Below are positions 34,901-43,195 of a stretch of 64,000 nucleotides of DNA, piece after piece (the first letter of the stretch is position 1; each line of letters starts with the position of its first letter). Origin of the DNA: JAEWWD01 sp964440115. GTDB taxonomy: Bacteria; Bacillota; Clostridia; Christensenellales; CAG-138. The notes under the pieces were generated by a model. That model was given only the letters and a program-made list of their open reading frames with translations. It did no database searches and was not told the DNA's origin. Location: the NCBI GenBank assembly GCA_964440115.1, contig CAYTPV010000002.1, forward strand, positions 186,001 to 250,000. The letters are read 5' to 3'. A program made the position numbers and the translations under genes.

Positions 34901-35135
34901 GATGCCAAGCTGTCCGGCAACGCGGGCGTTTGTGACGGATACTTTTTTTCCGTCAATCAAAATTTCACCCTCAACGGGAGGAGGTACCGGCAAGTATATT
35001 CATCAGCGTGGACTTACCTGCGCCGTTTTCGCCAAGCAGGCCGACAATGCTCCTGGGTTCTATGGCGATATCTACATGGTCCACAGCTCGTACAGGGCCG
35101 AAGTTCATGACTATGGCCTTCATCTCAACAAGCAT
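34900..35135 (-). pseudogene. Sugar ABC transporter ATPase, N-terminal fragment
   Basis: Remnant of a RbsA/XylG-type ATPase. From an ATG at 35135 it reads VMNFGPVRAVDHVDIAIEP and then the intact Walker A region LLGENGAGKSTLMNILAG. A frameshift follows, after which EGEILIDGKKVSVTNAR continues in another frame. The sequence then runs into the oxidoreductase remnant near 34900. The second ATPase half and any permease gene are missing, so a deletion removed the middle of the operon. Confidence 0.8.
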
Positions 35136-35250
35136 GTTGCGAAACCGCCTTTATACTCCTGAGAGAATTTATGAGGTATTTATACCATAATATCAAAAAT
35201 TCTCCGGCTGGAATATGCATTTACAAAAATAGTGGCTGAGCGTAAATATT

Positions 35251-35284
35251 AAAGCAGGCCGGCCGGTATGCGGCCGGCCTGCTT
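35251..35284 (-). terminator. Strong GC-rich hairpin after the binding-protein remnant
   Basis: Arms AAGCAGGCCGGCC (35252-35264) and GGCCGGCCTGCTT (35272-35284) pair perfectly and extend by one more pair. It lies 31 bp downstream of the binding-protein remnant; the following T-run on the minus strand is short. Confidence 0.6.
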
Positions 35285-35314
35285 CGCGTGAGGTGTGGTC
35301 TTTAAACCGTGGGA

Positions 35315-35680
35315 TTAGAAGTTGCCGATAGAATACCATTCCTTGTAGATGTCGCTGGCCCTGTAAGCGTTGAAGTCATACTTCGCATCGCCGGCATTGC
35401 TGATGGAGAAGGACGGGATGAGGTAGCAGCCGTCTGTCAGCGTAGCGCCAGTGTATTCTTTGCCCAAGAGGCTATCCACGGAGAACCTCAGGGCTTCGCG
35501 GATGAAGGAAGGAGCAAAGTAGAAAGGTGCAGAACTTGATGCCGGTGATGGTCTTCTCGGATTTCTGCATGGTGGCTTCGCGGCCGACGGAGGTGATCGC
35601 AAGTATGATGTGACTGGGATCATCAGATTTACAGAGGATGCCAAATACCATTTTTCTCTTGCGGACTTCAGCTAAAGAAT
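35315..35680 (-). pseudogene. Sugar ABC transporter substrate-binding protein, C-terminal fragment
   Basis: Two overlapping frames give the end of a periplasmic-binding-protein-like lipoprotein: HIILAITSVGREATMQKSEK, then after a one-base shift near 35525 FAPSFIREALRFSVDSLLGK and a C-terminal NAYRASDIYKEWYSIGNF. The N-terminal two thirds, including any signal peptide, are gone. It matches in order an ABC sugar operon with the ATPase fragment downstream. The family assignment rests on the LLGK segment and context, so it is moderate. Confidence 0.6.
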
Positions 35681-35727
35681 AATCTCTCCTTCGGTGCGGA
35701 CACACATTGCAGAGCTAATAAAAACAT

Positions 35728-35755
35728 TTGCTCAAATGTCAAAATGGTTTATACT
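35728..35755 (+). promoter_or_regulatory. Promoter of the SorC-family regulator
   Basis: TTGCTC (35728-35733) and TATACT (35750-35755), spacer 16 bp, 43 bp before the start codon. Confidence 0.5.
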
Positions 35756-35797
35756 ATTGCTATAGTGATGCGATAAAAGAGGGGCGGCAATCGGCGG

Positions 35798-36754
35798 ATG
35801 AAAAGAGTTGTTGATGACGAGCGCATGATGCTTAAGGTCTGTGATTTATATTACAATCAGGATCTTGGGCAGCGAGAAATTGCCGCAATCATGGATCTTT
35901 CGAGGCCTACGGTATCCAGATTGATCACCAATGCCCGCGAACGGGGTATTGTACGCATCATCCTTGCCGATCTGAATGGGCGGAATTACTTTGACATAGA
36001 GAAACAGCTCGAAAAGAAGTATGGCCTTAAGGAAGTAATTATAACCGAGTCGTACGATGACAGGGAGCTGCTGCAGAACGAGCTTGGGCGTATGGCCGCA
36101 CAGTATCTGGAGCGCATATTGAAGAACGGATATTCGGTAGGCGTATCCATGGGAACAACGCTTGCACATATCGTTCCGCATATAACAGCGGATTATCTGC
36201 AGGATCTGACGTTCATACCGCTCGTTGGGGGCATCGGCGAAGCATCCACGGAATTGTATTCCAACTTTCTCGCTGAGTCCATGGCCAAAGCGTTCGGTGG
36301 AATATCTCTTGCGCTGCACGCGCCTGCAATGGTAACGCGCATGCAGGCGAAAAATGAGTTGCTGCAGGAAGAAAGCATTTCCCGTGTGCTTGCCCGCACC
36401 AACGATCTGCAGGTTGCCGTCAGCGGTATCGGCGCGCCGGATGAAAGCTCCACCATCATTGCCGCGGGGTATTTTAGCAGGGAAATGATAGAGGATCTGC
36501 ACCGGCATCAGATTTGCGGCGATATCTGCATGCGGTTCTTTGACCAATACGGTAATCTTGCGCTGTATGAACATAATCAGCGCGTTATCGGCATCAATAT
36601 TGAAACGCTCCGCCGCGTACCTTGGTCCATAGGAGTCGCGGGCACAGAGAAAAAGGCCAACGCCATCAAAGGGGCGCTGGCCGGAAGGTATATCAACGTA
36701 TTGATAACCGATATTGACTGTGCGAGACTTCTTCTGGATGAACGCGGCTTATAG
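35798..36754 (+). CDS. SorC-family sugar-binding transcriptional regulator
   Basis: A 318-residue regulator: N-terminal helix-turn-helix (LGQREIAAIMDLSRPTVSRL, about residues 25-44) and a long C-terminal sugar-binding domain of the SorC/DeoR-like type, with GVSMGTTLAHIV, PLVGGIGEA and IGAPDESSTI. Such proteins sense phosphorylated sugars. It converges on the glucitol-type PTS operon (36749-41038) and overlaps the HPr-like gene's 3' end by six bases, so it is the likely controller of that operon. It could also have governed the decayed operon on its left. Confidence 0.9.
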   Translation: MKRVVDDERMMLKVCDLYYNQDLGQREIAAIMDLSRPTVSRLITNARERGIVRIILADLNGRNYFDIEKQLEKKYGLKEVIITESYDDRELLQNELGRMAAQYLERILKNGYSVGVSMGTTLAHIVPHITADYLQDLTFIPLVGGIGEASTELYSNFLAESMAKAFGGISLALHAPAMVTRMQAKNELLQEESISRVLARTNDLQVAVSGIGAPDESSTIIAAGYFSREMIEDLHRHQICGDICMRFFDQYGNLALYEHNQRVIGINIETLRRVPWSIGVAGTEKKANAIKGALAGRYINVLITDIDCARLLLDERGL

Positions 36755-37033
36755 GTCGTCAAAGCCGGATTCTACAAGCGCGGTAAGCGTTTCTACTGCG
36801 TCCGCCTCGTCAGGGCCTTCGGCCTGAATTCGAATTTTGGTGCCTTTGGAAAGCTGCATGGAAAGCACAAAAACGATGGACTTGGCAGTACCCGTTTTTA
36901 TGACTTCATCATCCGCGTTGAGCTTGAGTATTTTGATATCCGATTTGAATTTGCCTGCGGCTGCTACAAATGTGGAAGCAGGGCGGGCGTGAAGTCCGGT
37001 TCTGTTGATGATGGTTGTTTGCTTGGCGTACAT
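36749..37033 (-). CDS. HPr-family phosphocarrier protein, operon-borne paralogue
   Basis: A 94-residue HPr-like protein. The PTS phosphorylation histidine is in the canonical NRTGLHARPAS motif (His16), and TAKSIVFVLSM contains a serine at the place of the regulatory Ser46, although the surrounding residues differ from the standard NLKSIMGVMS. It is a few residues longer than the usual 85-88. It is the last gene of the glucitol-type PTS operon, which suggests a dedicated phosphocarrier. Two hairpins lie between it and the dehydrogenase gene upstream. Confidence 0.92.
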   Translation of the reverse strand: MYAKQTTIINRTGLHARPASTFVAAAGKFKSDIKILKLNADDEVIKTGTAKSIVFVLSMQLSKGTKIRIQAEGPDEADAVETLTALVESGFDDL

Positions 37034-37108
37034 ATGAATAACCTCTTTCGGCCCGCTGTTTTTGCTTATGCAAGGCGGGCCTTATCGTATATTGCATAAG
37101 GAAGAAAT

Positions 37109-37138
37109 CCCCCATGGGCGCAGCCGCACCCATGGGGG
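37109..37138 (-). terminator. Hairpin between dehydrogenase and HPr-like genes
   Basis: Ten-base arms CCCCCATGGG (37109-37118) and CCCATGGGGG (37129-37138) pair perfectly. The following minus-strand ATTTCTTCC is only weakly T-rich, so it may attenuate rather than stop transcription into the HPr gene. A second GGCCCGC/GCGGGCC hairpin follows near 37052-37081. Confidence 0.55.
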
Positions 37139-37163
37139 CGGAAAGGTATACTGTGAAAGTGCG

Positions 37164-38465
37164 TTAGATAAACAGTGCGTCCTGCAGCTTTCTGAGCTGC
37201 ACCATCAGGGCGCTTTCGTCGAGCGCAACATCGTCATACGTAACGAGTTCGCCTTTTTTCACGTCGCGCACCATGACGGTGCTCTTGTTGACCAGGCCCA
37301 TCGGCAGTACGCGCTTTGCCTTTGCTTCCGCGGCGGAAATGAATGTACCGCGGATGGTAAACCCGCCGATGCCGTCCAGTTTCTGGCCAGCCTTGAGGTC
37401 GAACTTGGCGACGGTGCCGGTTTCCGCTACGAGACCAGCGCGGGGAACAATGCTCGGCACGTGGTCGATGCAAGCCTTTGCGACTGTCAGAGGCGTTTCA
37501 AGGCTGGTAAGGTGGTATGGCCTATACAGGCAGTAGTTGGGGCCTGCGCCCATGCTCAGATACTGCAGCTCGTGCTTGATATCCGGCTGATCGCTTGCGA
37601 TGATGATGAATACGCCGGGGGCGACGCCGTTGATGTACTCCACGACTTTGTAGTTGTCGAGCACACCGCCGCGGCCTTCGCTTTTCAGGCTAAGCAGGTC
37701 GGGCAGATCCTTGACGGTACCCGCCGCGCCGTGTGCGCCCATTACATCGGGCAAGAAGCCGGTCGCGTTGGCCATAGCAGTCATTTCGACCATTGTCTTT
37801 GTGCCGTCTTTAAACGCGCAGATCATCTTTGCGCTTGCACCCTTGCGCTTTGCTTCTTCGGCTACGGTTTCGGGCGTGCAGTCATAATCGATGACATTGT
37901 TCTTGCCCTTGCCGATAACCCGAACGTCGAAGCCCAGTGCGTCCGCGAAATCGTAGAGCTCCATCACCGCACCCGGCTCATCGCCTGCGGAACCGGTGTA
38001 GATGACGCCTGCATTGGTAGCCAGCTTATACAGTATGTGGCCTATGCAGACGTCGGTTTCTACGTTAAGCATGACGATGTGCTTGTTGTTGTTGATGGCG
38101 TCGATCGCCACCTTTGCGCCGACCTCGGGTACGCCGGTCGCATCAACAGCACAATGAATGGCTGTGCATTTGGTGGCGAGCTCGTTGTTTGTTGTGGCTA
38201 CAAATTTACCTTCCGCAAGCAGACGGTTTCCTTCTTCAATGGTATCCGCAACCGCATAATCTTTGTTCTCGATGAGGCCTGCATGATTGTAGGCATCTTT
38301 TGCGTTGTCCAGAAAGATATCCACCACAACGGCGGGACGCATACCCTTCATGGACATCATCTGTCCGACCATGCCGCGGCCCATCTGACCCGCGCCAACA
38401 ATGCCGGCATAAATAGGTGTTCCGGCCTTTTCCAATTCCTGCAGCTTGTAGTTCATTCCAACCAT
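37164..38465 (-). CDS. SAF-domain NAD(P)-dependent dehydrogenase (COG4091-like)
   Basis: A 433-residue protein with an N-terminal Rossmann motif (GIVGAGQMGRGMVGQM, about residues 22-37), a homoserine-dehydrogenase-like middle (CAVDATGVPEVGA, TGSAGDEPGAVMELYDFA) and a C-terminal SAF domain (about residues 340-430). The family is described as predicted homoserine dehydrogenase, but in polyol PTS operons it more likely oxidises or rearranges a phosphorylated polyol. It lies 47 bp after the IIA gene, in place of the sorbitol-6-phosphate dehydrogenase expected in a classical srl operon. Confidence 0.8.
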   Translation of the reverse strand: MVGMNYKLQELEKAGTPIYAGIVGAGQMGRGMVGQMMSMKGMRPAVVVDIFLDNAKDAYNHAGLIENKDYAVADTIEEGNRLLAEGKFVATTNNELATKCTAIHCAVDATGVPEVGAKVAIDAINNNKHIVMLNVETDVCIGHILYKLATNAGVIYTGSAGDEPGAVMELYDFADALGFDVRVIGKGKNNVIDYDCTPETVAEEAKRKGASAKMICAFKDGTKTMVEMTAMANATGFLPDVMGAHGAAGTVKDLPDLLSLKSEGRGGVLDNYKVVEYINGVAPGVFIIIASDQPDIKHELQYLSMGAGPNYCLYRPYHLTSLETPLTVAKACIDHVPSIVPRAGLVAETGTVAKFDLKAGQKLDGIGGFTIRGTFISAAEAKAKRVLPMGLVNKSTVMVRDVKKGELVTYDDVALDESALMVQLRKLQDALFI

Positions 38466-38511
38466 ACAGTCTACTCCTCACTCTTGTTCAAAAGATTACG
38501 GCGGTTTCCCG

Positions 38512-38871
38512 TCATTGAAAATGTATTTCGAAGCGGTCGCCGACTTTGATATCCGGCAATCCGCTGCCCGAAAGAACGATCTGCCCGGGTAGCTCAGCCT
38601 CCTGCGCGCCATCAAAACAGAACGTACAATGCCCCATTTTGCCCAGCGTATAATTGGCCTCCTCACCTACGGCGGTTACAGTGAACGTCTGATCTCCAAA
38701 CAGTACCTGATCGCCCTGCCGCACATCCTGTTCAAGCTGCGCTGCGGTATGCAGGATCGACAGATCCGCCAGTTCCGCAGGCGCATTCTGGTTGAATACG
38801 ATGATTAGTCCCTGTTCGGCCATTTCGGACGCGAGCTCGCCTATGCCTGTTACCGTCGTCTTATATGCCAT
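38512..38871 (-). CDS. srlB: PTS glucitol/sorbitol-type IIA component
   Basis: A 119-residue IIA protein of the glucitol family. YKTTVTGIGELASEM at the N-terminus and FTVTAVGEEANYTLGKMGHC are typical; the phosphoryl-accepting histidine is probably His41 in LSILHTAA. It takes phosphate from HPr and passes it to IIB. It starts 19 bp after the IIB gene. Substrate specificity within polyols is not certain, so the symbol is by homology only. Confidence 0.9.
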   Translation of the reverse strand: MAYKTTVTGIGELASEMAEQGLIIVFNQNAPAELADLSILHTAAQLEQDVRQGDQVLFGDQTFTVTAVGEEANYTLGKMGHCTFCFDGAQEAELPGQIVLSGSGLPDIKVGDRFEIHFQ

Positions 38872-38890
38872 ATCGTTTTACCCCTTATGA

Positions 38891-39853
38891 TTAATACAGA
38901 CCGAAGCTGAACAGATAGGCGATGACAACGGCGATGGGACCGGTGATCATGCGGGAGAACAGAACGGCAGGCACGCCTGCGTTGATGGTTTCGGGTTCTG
39001 CTTCGCCCAACGACAGACCAACGGGGATGAAGTCGCAGCCAACCTGCGCGTCAATTGCAAACAACGCGGGCAGTGCAAAAGAGGGATTGATCGCGCCGCG
39101 GCCGATCTGTTCGCCAACCAGCACACCAACGACCTGTGCGATAACGGCGCCCGGCCCGATGATGGGCGAGATGACGGGGATGGCGCAGATAAACGATATC
39201 ACGAGCATGCCGACGAGGGTCCCAGCAAGCGGCGAGATGGTGTTGGCAATGACGCCGCCCAAACCGGAGCCTTGAATAATACCGATGATCATAGCGATAA
39301 ACGCCATGAACGGGAGTATGTGACGGATGACCATATCGATGGTATCACGGCCTGCCTGGAAGAACTTGCCAACTACGCGGCCAACTGCGCGGCCGATGCG
39401 GACGAGCATATTGGACTTTTCTTCAGGAGCGGCCTCCTGCTTGGCGCTGGAGCTTGCTTTGGTTTCTTTCACGGGTGCCTCTCCTTCTCCTGCATACGTG
39501 ATATCTTCTTTCGCGACGCCGGATACATAGATATCCTCGGTGATGAACTTTGCGAGCGGGCCGCTCGGACCGATTGCCATCAGGTTAATGGTGGGGATGC
39601 GTTTCTTGGGATAAACGCCGCAGCGGGCTGTACCTCCGCAGTCGATCACAACGACGGCAATCTGATCTTCGGGAACGCCTGAAGAAAAGCCGTCTACGGC
39701 CTCCGCACCTGTCATTTCCGCGATATAGCGGGTAATTTCATCGATACCGCCGCCGGTGATGGAGACGATTTTATTTTTTTCCGCAGTGGGCTGTATAATG
39801 AGCGGACCGCCCCAGCCGCCTTTTCCTTTTTGAATCTTAACTGCTTTCAACAT
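38891..39853 (-). CDS. srlE: PTS glucitol/sorbitol-type IIB(C) component
   Basis: A 320-residue protein: an N-terminal IIB domain with the opening KAVKIQKGKGGWGGPL and a VVVIDCGGTARCG segment that contains the likely phosphocysteine region, an Ala/Glu/Lys linker near residue 135-150, and a C-terminal membrane domain with several helices (MAFIAMIIGIIQGSG, FICAIPVISPIIGPGAV). Such split IIBC architecture is diagnostic for glucitol PTS. It is one base downstream of the IIC gene. Confidence 0.92.
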   Translation of the reverse strand: MLKAVKIQKGKGGWGGPLIIQPTAEKNKIVSITGGGIDEITRYIAEMTGAEAVDGFSSGVPEDQIAVVVIDCGGTARCGVYPKKRIPTINLMAIGPSGPLAKFITEDIYVSGVAKEDITYAGEGEAPVKETKASSSAKQEAAPEEKSNMLVRIGRAVGRVVGKFFQAGRDTIDMVIRHILPFMAFIAMIIGIIQGSGLGGVIANTISPLAGTLVGMLVISFICAIPVISPIIGPGAVIAQVVGVLVGEQIGRGAINPSFALPALFAIDAQVGCDFIPVGLSLGEAEPETINAGVPAVLFSRMITGPIAVVIAYLFSFGLY

Positions 39854-39854
39854 A

Positions 39855-40376
39855 TTAGTTGCCCCTCCTCTTCATGAACATCACGGTCAGACGCTCGGTG
39901 ACAATGCCCCTGATGAGGATCACGATGACGCCGACGATGAAGTAGCGGATTGCCAGAGGCCCGAGGCTATAGCCGAGCGTGGTAATGCCGGCCGCGATGC
40001 CGCCGTATACGAAATATTCGCCGGGGTTTGCGTGCGGGAAGAGACCCGTAATAGGATGGCAGAAAGAAACAGCGGCATCATAGAAGGCAGGCTTGTATTT
40101 TTCATCCACAAACCGGCCGAATGTATATGCCATGGGGTTGCAGAGTATGAACATGGACAGTACAGGCAGTACCGTATAGCGGAGCAGGAAGAATTTGCTG
40201 CAGCCGCGTGCGAATTTGTTGACCTTCTCTTCGCCGATCATGCTGACCAATGCGTTGACGAACGTGATCAGAACGACTAACGTGGGAATAATACCGGTAA
40301 CAAGCCCCATAAATGTCTGGCCGCCAAGGTTGAATAAATTGATAAATCCTTCAGCAAGTTTGGCTAAAAAATCCAT
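39855..40376 (-). CDS. srlA: PTS glucitol/sorbitol-type IIC component
   Basis: A 173-residue membrane protein with four or five hydrophobic helices, matching IIC-Gut (FINLFNLGGQTFMGLVTGI, ILCNPMAYTFGRFVDEKYKP, FCHPITGLFPHANPGEYF). It forms the polyol channel with the C part of the IIB(C) protein. It follows gutM by 134 bp, a gap that contains a TTGGCCGGCCAA palindrome and small hairpins. Confidence 0.93.
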   Translation of the reverse strand: MDFLAKLAEGFINLFNLGGQTFMGLVTGIIPTLVVLITFVNALVSMIGEEKVNKFARGCSKFFLLRYTVLPVLSMFILCNPMAYTFGRFVDEKYKPAFYDAAVSFCHPITGLFPHANPGEYFVYGGIAAGITTLGYSLGPLAIRYFIVGVIVILIRGIVTERLTVMFMKRRGN

Positions 40377-40510
40377 ATTAATGCCCCCTCATTCTTTGTG
40401 TTTCTATTAACCGGCCGAATGCGTTGAAAGCCTCCCTCATTATTATTGGCCGGCCAAATCCTGCACGATGCCTCACTTGGCATCGCTGCGAAAAATAATT
40501 CAAATTTGTT

Positions 40511-41038
40511 TCAGGAAATGCCCTGCGGCAAAGCGATATCGGAATGAGTTCCCTGCCCGGATTGTGCTGGTTCTTCATCTTCAAAAATTGCAGCCTGTTC
40601 GGCTTCTCTGCGGAAACGTAGGTCGATGGCCTCGACGGCTTGAATAAGCGCGCCTTTCTTTTTGCTGAGCATCGTTGCGTCGTAGGGATGACGTTTTCTG
40701 TAGCGCCGCATTTCTTTGGCGTCGAGTTCTATGCCGGCTTTTCTTATTTGATCCAGTGACATGCCGACATATTCGGGCATATCCTTAAATTTTGCAAATA
40801 TGGTATAGCCCTTCATGCTTTTGCAGGAAACAACCTTATCTTCTTTTCTGTCGTAGGAGAGTATGAGTATTTCGCCGGGGCGCAATGCGTTCTTGCGCTG
40901 TCCTACGCCAATAACGCCGCTGCCGATCATACGTTTGACGGTTTTTTGGTAATGACGTACCTGCACGAATGACAGAAGCATCTGAATTGCCATGAGAGCA
41001 AATATCGCAAGAAATATCCATGAATTTGGTGTTTTCAT
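40511..41038 (-). CDS. gutM: GutM-family activator, glucitol operon
   Basis: A 175-residue GutM protein: a hydrophobic N-terminal helix (about residues 7-24), the family segment GVGQRKNALRPGEILILSYD and a charged C-terminal half. In enterobacteria GutM activates the glucitol operon, by an unclear mechanism, and the membrane-anchor-like start suggests a location at the membrane. It is the first gene of the operon here and follows a clear promoter at 41096-41124. The C-terminal 30 residues are acidic and unlike the core family. Confidence 0.85.
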   Translation of the reverse strand: MKTPNSWIFLAIFALMAIQMLLSFVQVRHYQKTVKRMIGSGVIGVGQRKNALRPGEILILSYDRKEDKVVSCKSMKGYTIFAKFKDMPEYVGMSLDQIRKAGIELDAKEMRRYRKRHPYDATMLSKKKGALIQAVEAIDLRFRREAEQAAIFEDEEPAQSGQGTHSDIALPQGIS

Positions 41039-41095
41039 ATGACGCGCTCCCTTTGCACTTGATCAAAAGAGAAAGAGTTGTTTGCTTATGTGTGT

Positions 41096-41124
41096 ATTCT
41101 ATAATATTCAAATGTAAAAGTCAA
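41096..41124 (-). promoter_or_regulatory. Promoter of the glucitol-type PTS operon
   Basis: On the minus strand TTGACT (41124-41119) and TAGAAT (41101-41096), spacer 17 bp, 58 bp before the gutM start codon. Confidence 0.65.
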
Positions 41125-41329
41125 TATGTGCGTATTGAAATATTTGTTGTTAAATATTTAGCAAAAAGTGCGAAATTCGTAGAGTATTCAAGGAAACGGC
41201 TTGTATATTGCTTCAGTTTAATTTTACATATGTAATAATACATAATCTTACTATATTTATTATTATTTTCGCATTATTTCATATGTTAAAATAATAACAA
41301 AGCAGAGTGACGGTGTCTTGAAGTAAGGG

Positions 41330-41356
41330 GGGAGAAAGACGTAGTGCCTTTCTCCC
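41330..41356 (-). terminator. Hairpin after tlp (end of encapsulin locus)
   Basis: Arms GGGAGAAAG (41330-41338) and CTTTCTCCC (41348-41356) pair perfectly over a nine-base loop. It lies 36 bp downstream of the tlp stop; the T-run is poor. Confidence 0.55.
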
Positions 41357-41391
41357 GCTTACGCATGTAATAAATATATCCCGAATGAATC

Positions 41392-41646
41392 CTACTTGGA
41401 TTTGTTTCGCTCATCCTGAGCTTCTGCTTCATCCCGTATCTCGCTTCGCATGCCATCAAGTGCCTGCCGTCTTCTTTCATTTTTATCTGTCAGTGTCTGT
41501 TTCATTTTGTTATCGGGGGTTTTTGAAATCATTTCTTCCGCGGCTTCAATGTTGTGGATGGTCATATCGATGTTCTTCTGTATTCTTTCTACATTGTCTT
41601 CCCGATTATCAGGATTTGGACGGCTGTTCGTATCCTTGTTTTCCAT
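41392..41646 (-). CDS. tlp: Small acid-soluble spore protein, Tlp family
   Basis: An 84-residue, highly charged protein with the Tlp pattern: DNREDNVERIQKNI, then TIHNIEAAEEMI, then KNERRRQALDGMRSEIRDEA. Tlp proteins are made in the forespore and stored in the spore core of Bacilli and Clostridia. A good ribosome site (AAAGGAG) precedes it. It lies 76 bp downstream of the encapsulin-associated cysteine desulfurase gene on the same strand, with no obvious terminator between them, so co-transcription is possible but not shown; a separate forespore promoter cannot be excluded. Confidence 0.87.
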   Translation of the reverse strand: MENKDTNSRPNPDNREDNVERIQKNIDMTIHNIEAAEEMISKTPDNKMKQTLTDKNERRRQALDGMRSEIRDEAEAQDERNKSK

Positions 41647-41722
41647 GGCTATGCTCCTTTATTGTTTATCAGTGGTAGTTTGCATCACGAAGCGTATTCT
41701 AATCCTCTCATTCAATTCCAGT

Positions 41723-43195
41723 CTAATAAGAATAAACGGGGGACGGAAAACTGACAGCGCGAAGAACATCAGTCAAGCGGTCAACTTCGTTATATGTGTT
41801 GTATAACGCCAATGAAACGCGGACTGTGCTCTCATGCCCAAACCTTCGCAGTATAGGCTGTGCGCAGTGGTGACCCGTGCGGACGGCTATGCCTTCCCGG
41901 TTGAGGGCGGCTCCGATCTGGTCGGGAGCAATATTCTTGCATACAAACGGGAGTACACTTGTTCTGTTCGGACCGTAACCTATGAAAGTCAACCCGTATA
42001 TGGAGCGCAGCGCTTCCTCCGCGTATTGATAAAGCGCATGCTCATAGGCGGAAATGCGTTCTTTCCCAATGCGATCGACATACACAAGAGCAGCACCCAG
42101 ACCGATTGCATCCGCAATGTTTCCTGTACCCGCTTCAAACCGATGCGGCGGTTTTTTGTAGGATGTCTTTTCGAATGTGACGTCCGAGATCATGCTGCCG
42201 CCGCCCTGATACGGCTGCATATCTTCGAGAATTTCGCCTTTAGCATACAGCACGCCGATGCCGGTAGGCCCAAATACCTTGTGCCCGGAAAAGACGTAGA
42301 AATCGCAGTCCAAACTCTGTACATCCACAGGTACATGCGCCACAGCCTGCGCCCCGTCGATCAATACCTTTGCGCTGACGCGGTGCGCCATCTGCACCAT
42401 TTCCTGCGCGGGGGTAATCGTACCAAGCGCGTTGGAGACATGTGTGAACGCCACGATTTTGGTATTGGCGTTTAATAGGCTTCGATATGCGGATAAATCG
42501 ATCTGCCCGCTTTCATCAACGGGGATAACCTTTATTTTCGCGCCGGTTCTGGCGCAGACCATCTGCCAGGGTACGATGTTGGCGTGATGTTCAAGCGTCG
42601 ACACAAGAATTTCATCATCTTTGCATAACATGGGAAGGCCGTAAGCGTGTGCAACCAAATTAATGGCTTCCGTGGTACCGCGAACAAATACGATTTCCTC
42701 CGGGTTCGCGGCATGCAGAAAAGAGGCCGCAGTTTCTCGGGCTCCTTCATATGCGTCTGTCGACCGCGCAGCAAGTGTATGCGCGGCACGGTGCACGTTT
42801 GAATTCTCGTGTTCATAGTAGTATTTGACGCGGTCAATCACGCATTGCGGTTTTTGTGTGGTGGCGGCATTATCGAACCATATCAAGTCTTTGCCGTCAA
42901 TTTTCTCAGACAGTATGGGGAAATCCCTGCGAATGGAATATACGTCCAGATCATGTTCCGCGGCATAAAAGTTCGGCATGTCCCACGCAGGGAAATTCGA
43001 TCGACTTAGACCGGTGCAATCGGACTGTGCCAATGGAGATGGGGGAAAGTCTAAGCCGGGAGCGTTCTTGAAATACAGTTCCGGGAAATACTCCTGTTCG
43101 AGTGACTTTACAATATCATTCATCAGGCCAATGTCTTTATCAGGCCTTCCATGCATATCAAATAAATCTGCTTCATGAATGCTACTTGTAATCAT
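41723..43195 (-). CDS. SufS-type cysteine desulfurase, probable encapsulin cargo
   Basis: A 490-residue PLP enzyme that takes sulfur from cysteine to form a persulfide. From about residue 84 it is a normal SufS/CsdA-type desulfurase: FDNAATTQKPQ, LEHHANIVPWQ, the PLP lysine in FSGHKVFGP and the active-site cysteine in GHHCAQP. Residues 1-83 are an added, Pro/Asp-rich and poorly ordered extension (QEYFPELYFKNAPGLDF, PPSPLAQSDCTG). Such extensions load cysteine desulfurase into Family 2A encapsulins. The start at 43195 overlaps the encapsulin shell gene by 14 bp; an in-frame ATG 12 codons earlier is possible. Confidence 0.92.
   Translation of the reverse strand: MITSSIHEADLFDMHGRPDKDIGLMNDIVKSLEQEYFPELYFKNAPGLDFPPSPLAQSDCTGLSRSNFPAWDMPNFYAAEHDLDVYSIRRDFPILSEKIDGKDLIWFDNAATTQKPQCVIDRVKYYYEHENSNVHRAAHTLAARSTDAYEGARETAASFLHAANPEEIVFVRGTTEAINLVAHAYGLPMLCKDDEILVSTLEHHANIVPWQMVCARTGAKIKVIPVDESGQIDLSAYRSLLNANTKIVAFTHVSNALGTITPAQEMVQMAHRVSAKVLIDGAQAVAHVPVDVQSLDCDFYVFSGHKVFGPTGIGVLYAKGEILEDMQPYQGGGSMISDVTFEKTSYKKPPHRFEAGTGNIADAIGLGAALVYVDRIGKERISAYEHALYQYAEEALRSIYGLTFIGYGPNRTSVLPFVCKNIAPDQIGAALNREGIAVRTGHHCAQPILRRFGHESTVRVSLALYNTYNEVDRLTDVLRAVSFPSPVYSY

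Larger units (their letters stand above)
41039..41391. other. AT-rich intergenic region upstream of gutM
   Basis: About 353 bp between gutM and tlp, both on the minus strand. It holds the gutM promoter (41096-41124) and the hairpin at 41330-41356. The rest is strongly AT-rich and without a coding frame. Confidence 0.6.

Noticed and set aside
37062..38549. Long plus-strand open frame of 495 codons
   Set aside because: It is antisense to the SAF-domain dehydrogenase, which has clear family motifs; the plus-strand product is Cys/His-rich and lacks a domain.
40447..40458. TTGGCCGGCCAA palindrome between gutM and IIC
   Set aside because: Isolated short GC palindrome with no promoter or repeat support.
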